Positions 62,816 to 64,000 of a stretch of DNA of 64,000 nt are shown here, piece by piece. Under the pieces are notes generated by a model. The model did no database searches and was not told where the DNA came from. It saw only the letters and a program-made list of their open reading frames with translations. Position numbers and translations under genes: made by a program. The stretch is from Marinobacter alexandrii. Lineage in GTDB: Bacteria > Pseudomonadota > Gammaproteobacteria > Pseudomonadales > Oleiphilaceae. The stretch is from positions 372,001 to 436,000 of the forward strand of contig NZ_SWKM01000011.1 in NCBI RefSeq assembly GCF_005871205.1, read 5' to 3'. Position 1 is the stretch's first letter, and the number at the start of each line of letters is the position of its first letter.

Positions 62816-64000
62816 GCCTGCTCCAGTGCTGCGGGGCTTGTGTACAGGTCTTGCCGGCTCTGTGGCAACTGGTTGTTGTCTCCGTGAGTGAACACCACCT
62901 GGAAAAGCTGAAGCGAGCCGGCCCGGAACGCGGCAATGGAACCGGCCAGATACATGCGCCAGGCTCGGGTAAAGTGTTCATCGTACATTTCCGAGACCTG
63001 GTCCTGATTTTCCGTGAACCGATCCATCCAGTGGCTCAGGGTCTGGGCGTAGTGAAGCCGGAGGTTCTCCACGTCCAGCACCGAGAAATCACCCTGTTCG
63101 CAGATTTCCATGAACTCGCCAATGCTCGGTGGATAGGCTCCCGGGAAAATCCGTTTCTCGATCCACGCATTCATCAGCATGGGGCGGTTTCGCCCGATGC
63201 TGTGAAGCAGGGCTATCCCATCGGGTTTCAGGCTGCGTTTGATCAGAGCCGATAATGCCGGGTAGTTTTCCTTGCCAACGTGTTCCAGCATGCCGACCGA
63301 TACAAAGGCATCGTACTGACCTTCGATGTTCCGGTAGTCGTCCTCGACATACTCAATCAGGTGATCGAGCTGTTGCTGGCGGGCTTGCTCCCGGGCATAA
63401 ACGAGCTGTTCTCTTGATATGTTGTAGGAGTGCACTTTTACGCCGTAGTGACGGGCCATATAGCGGGCCAGCCCACCCCAGCCACAGCCGGCTTCGACCA
63501 CGGTCATGCCGGGCTTGAGCCGGAGCTTACGGCAGACATGTTCCAGCTTGGCCAGTTGCGCCTGCTCAAGAGTCAGGTCGGGGCGCTCGTAGTAGGCGCA
63601 GGTGTACTGCATTTCAGCCTGATCCAGCCACAACTGGTAGAACTCATTGCCCAAATCGTAGTGGTGATGGATGTTTTCCTTGGCTTCCGTGATCCCGGTG
63701 GAGCGCGGGTTGTGATTGCGCCAGAGTGCGTCCAGCCATTTTGGCCAGTCCTGCCGGGCAGCGTGCACCGATCGATACAGGGTTTCCATCAGATCAGGCA
63801 GGTCGCCTTCAACGTCCAGCCTGCCCGCGCTGTACAGGTCGCCAAAGGCCAGGTTGGGGTTGGCGACCAGTGAATAGAGTGCCTTGGGGTCTTTAAGGTG
63901 GAGGATAAAACGGACCTCCTGATCCTTGGGATCGATGACGTCGCCGTTCCACAGCTGGAATCGGATGGGAGGCGATCCGGCCATGCGCATGAGTTTGGCG
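62812..64000 (-). CDS. cfa: Cyclopropane-fatty-acid-synthase-type methyltransferase (5' end outside window)
   Basis: The visible protein is at least 392 aa. The frame stays open to the right edge, so the true start may lie outside; an ATG at 63990 is the last candidate seen. Motifs: HHHYDLGNEFYQLWLD, QYTCAYYE with the active-site Cys, SAM-binding VVEAGCGWGGLARYMA, and SVGMLEHVG. Such enzymes add a methylene or methyl to double bonds of membrane lipids. It is the first gene of a two-gene minus-strand operon with the FAD oxidoreductase. Confidence 0.87.
   Translation of the reverse strand, partial: AKLMRMAGSPPIRFQLWNGDVIDPKDQEVRFILHLKDPKALYSLVANPNLAFGDLYSAGRLDVEGDLPDLMETLYRSVHAARQDWPKWLDALWRNHNPRSTGITEAKENIHHHYDLGNEFYQLWLDQAEMQYTCAYYERPDLTLEQAQLAKLEHVCRKLRLKPGMTVVEAGCGWGGLARYMARHYGVKVHSYNISREQLVYAREQARQQQLDHLIEYVEDDYRNIEGQYDAFVSVGMLEHVGKENYPALSALIKRSLKPDGIALLHSIGRNRPMLMNAWIEKRIFPGAYPPSIGEFMEICEQGDFSVLDVENLRLHYAQTLSHWMDRFTENQDQVSEMYDEHFTRAWRMYLAGSIAAFRAGSLQLFQVVFTHGDNNQLPQSRQDLYTSPAALEQA

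Overview
This window comes from the chromosome of a gammaproteobacterium, most likely a Marinobacter or a close relative. That placement is inferred from the gene blocks rpe-gph-trpE, amgK-murU next to lptD-surA-pdxA-rsmA-apaH, thiS-thiG, and a lipase with its own foldase. No rRNA or tRNA gene is seen, so the genus is an inference from gene content and codon style.

The left 26 kb is the late half of a lambda-like tailed prophage, probably a siphovirus because a tail tube and a tape measure are present but no sheath. All virion genes lie on the plus strand: two large receptor-binding or adhesin-like proteins and a small partner, terminase small and large subunits, portal, prohead protease/scaffold, decoration protein, major capsid, head-tail joining proteins, tail terminator, a three-gene moron-like insert closed by a terminator, tail tube, two tail chaperones joined by a programmed -1 frameshift, tape measure, minor tail proteins, a J-like tail hub, and a beta-helix tailspike. 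A tyrosine recombinase on the minus strand closes the element. The lysis, replication and repressor genes, and the left attachment site, must lie to the left of the window or be missing.

The prophage abuts the 3' end of trpE. In Pseudomonas aeruginosa the R/F pyocin (tailocin) cluster sits at the same chromosomal junction, between trpE and trpG. Right of it the minus-strand operon rpe-gph-trpE follows, with a Trp-codon-rich leader peptide between gph and trpE. Then come a DUF3530 protein, amgK-murU (peptidoglycan recycling) with a DnaJ-like protein, the outer-membrane and cofactor operon lptD-surA-pdxA-rsmA-apaH, a DUF423 membrane protein, thiamine genes thiS-thiG and slmA.

From 42 to 56 kb lie an inositol-monophosphatase-family enzyme, an aminotransferase, two periplasmic binding proteins (one fused to an OmpA domain and preceded by a Pho-box-like site), a LuxR-type response regulator convergent with a sensor kinase, a secreted lipase with its foldase, and an RND efflux pump pair. 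The last 8 kb holds two small envelope-related genes, a DAHP synthase preceded by a leader peptide rich in Phe/Trp/Tyr codons and an intrinsic terminator (transcription attenuation), a LysE-type exporter, a dihydrolipoyl-dehydrogenase-like flavoprotein, a Dps protein, and a coupled pair of a geranylgeranyl-reductase-like flavoprotein and a cyclopropane-fatty-acid-synthase-type methyltransferase that runs off the right edge.

The most noteworthy signals are regulatory: two attenuators for aromatic amino acid synthesis, a well-formed -1 frameshift signal, a cloverleaf-like palindrome, and a Pho box. The moron cassette with a Lar-like zinc ribbon and the trpE-linked insertion site of the prophage also stand out.
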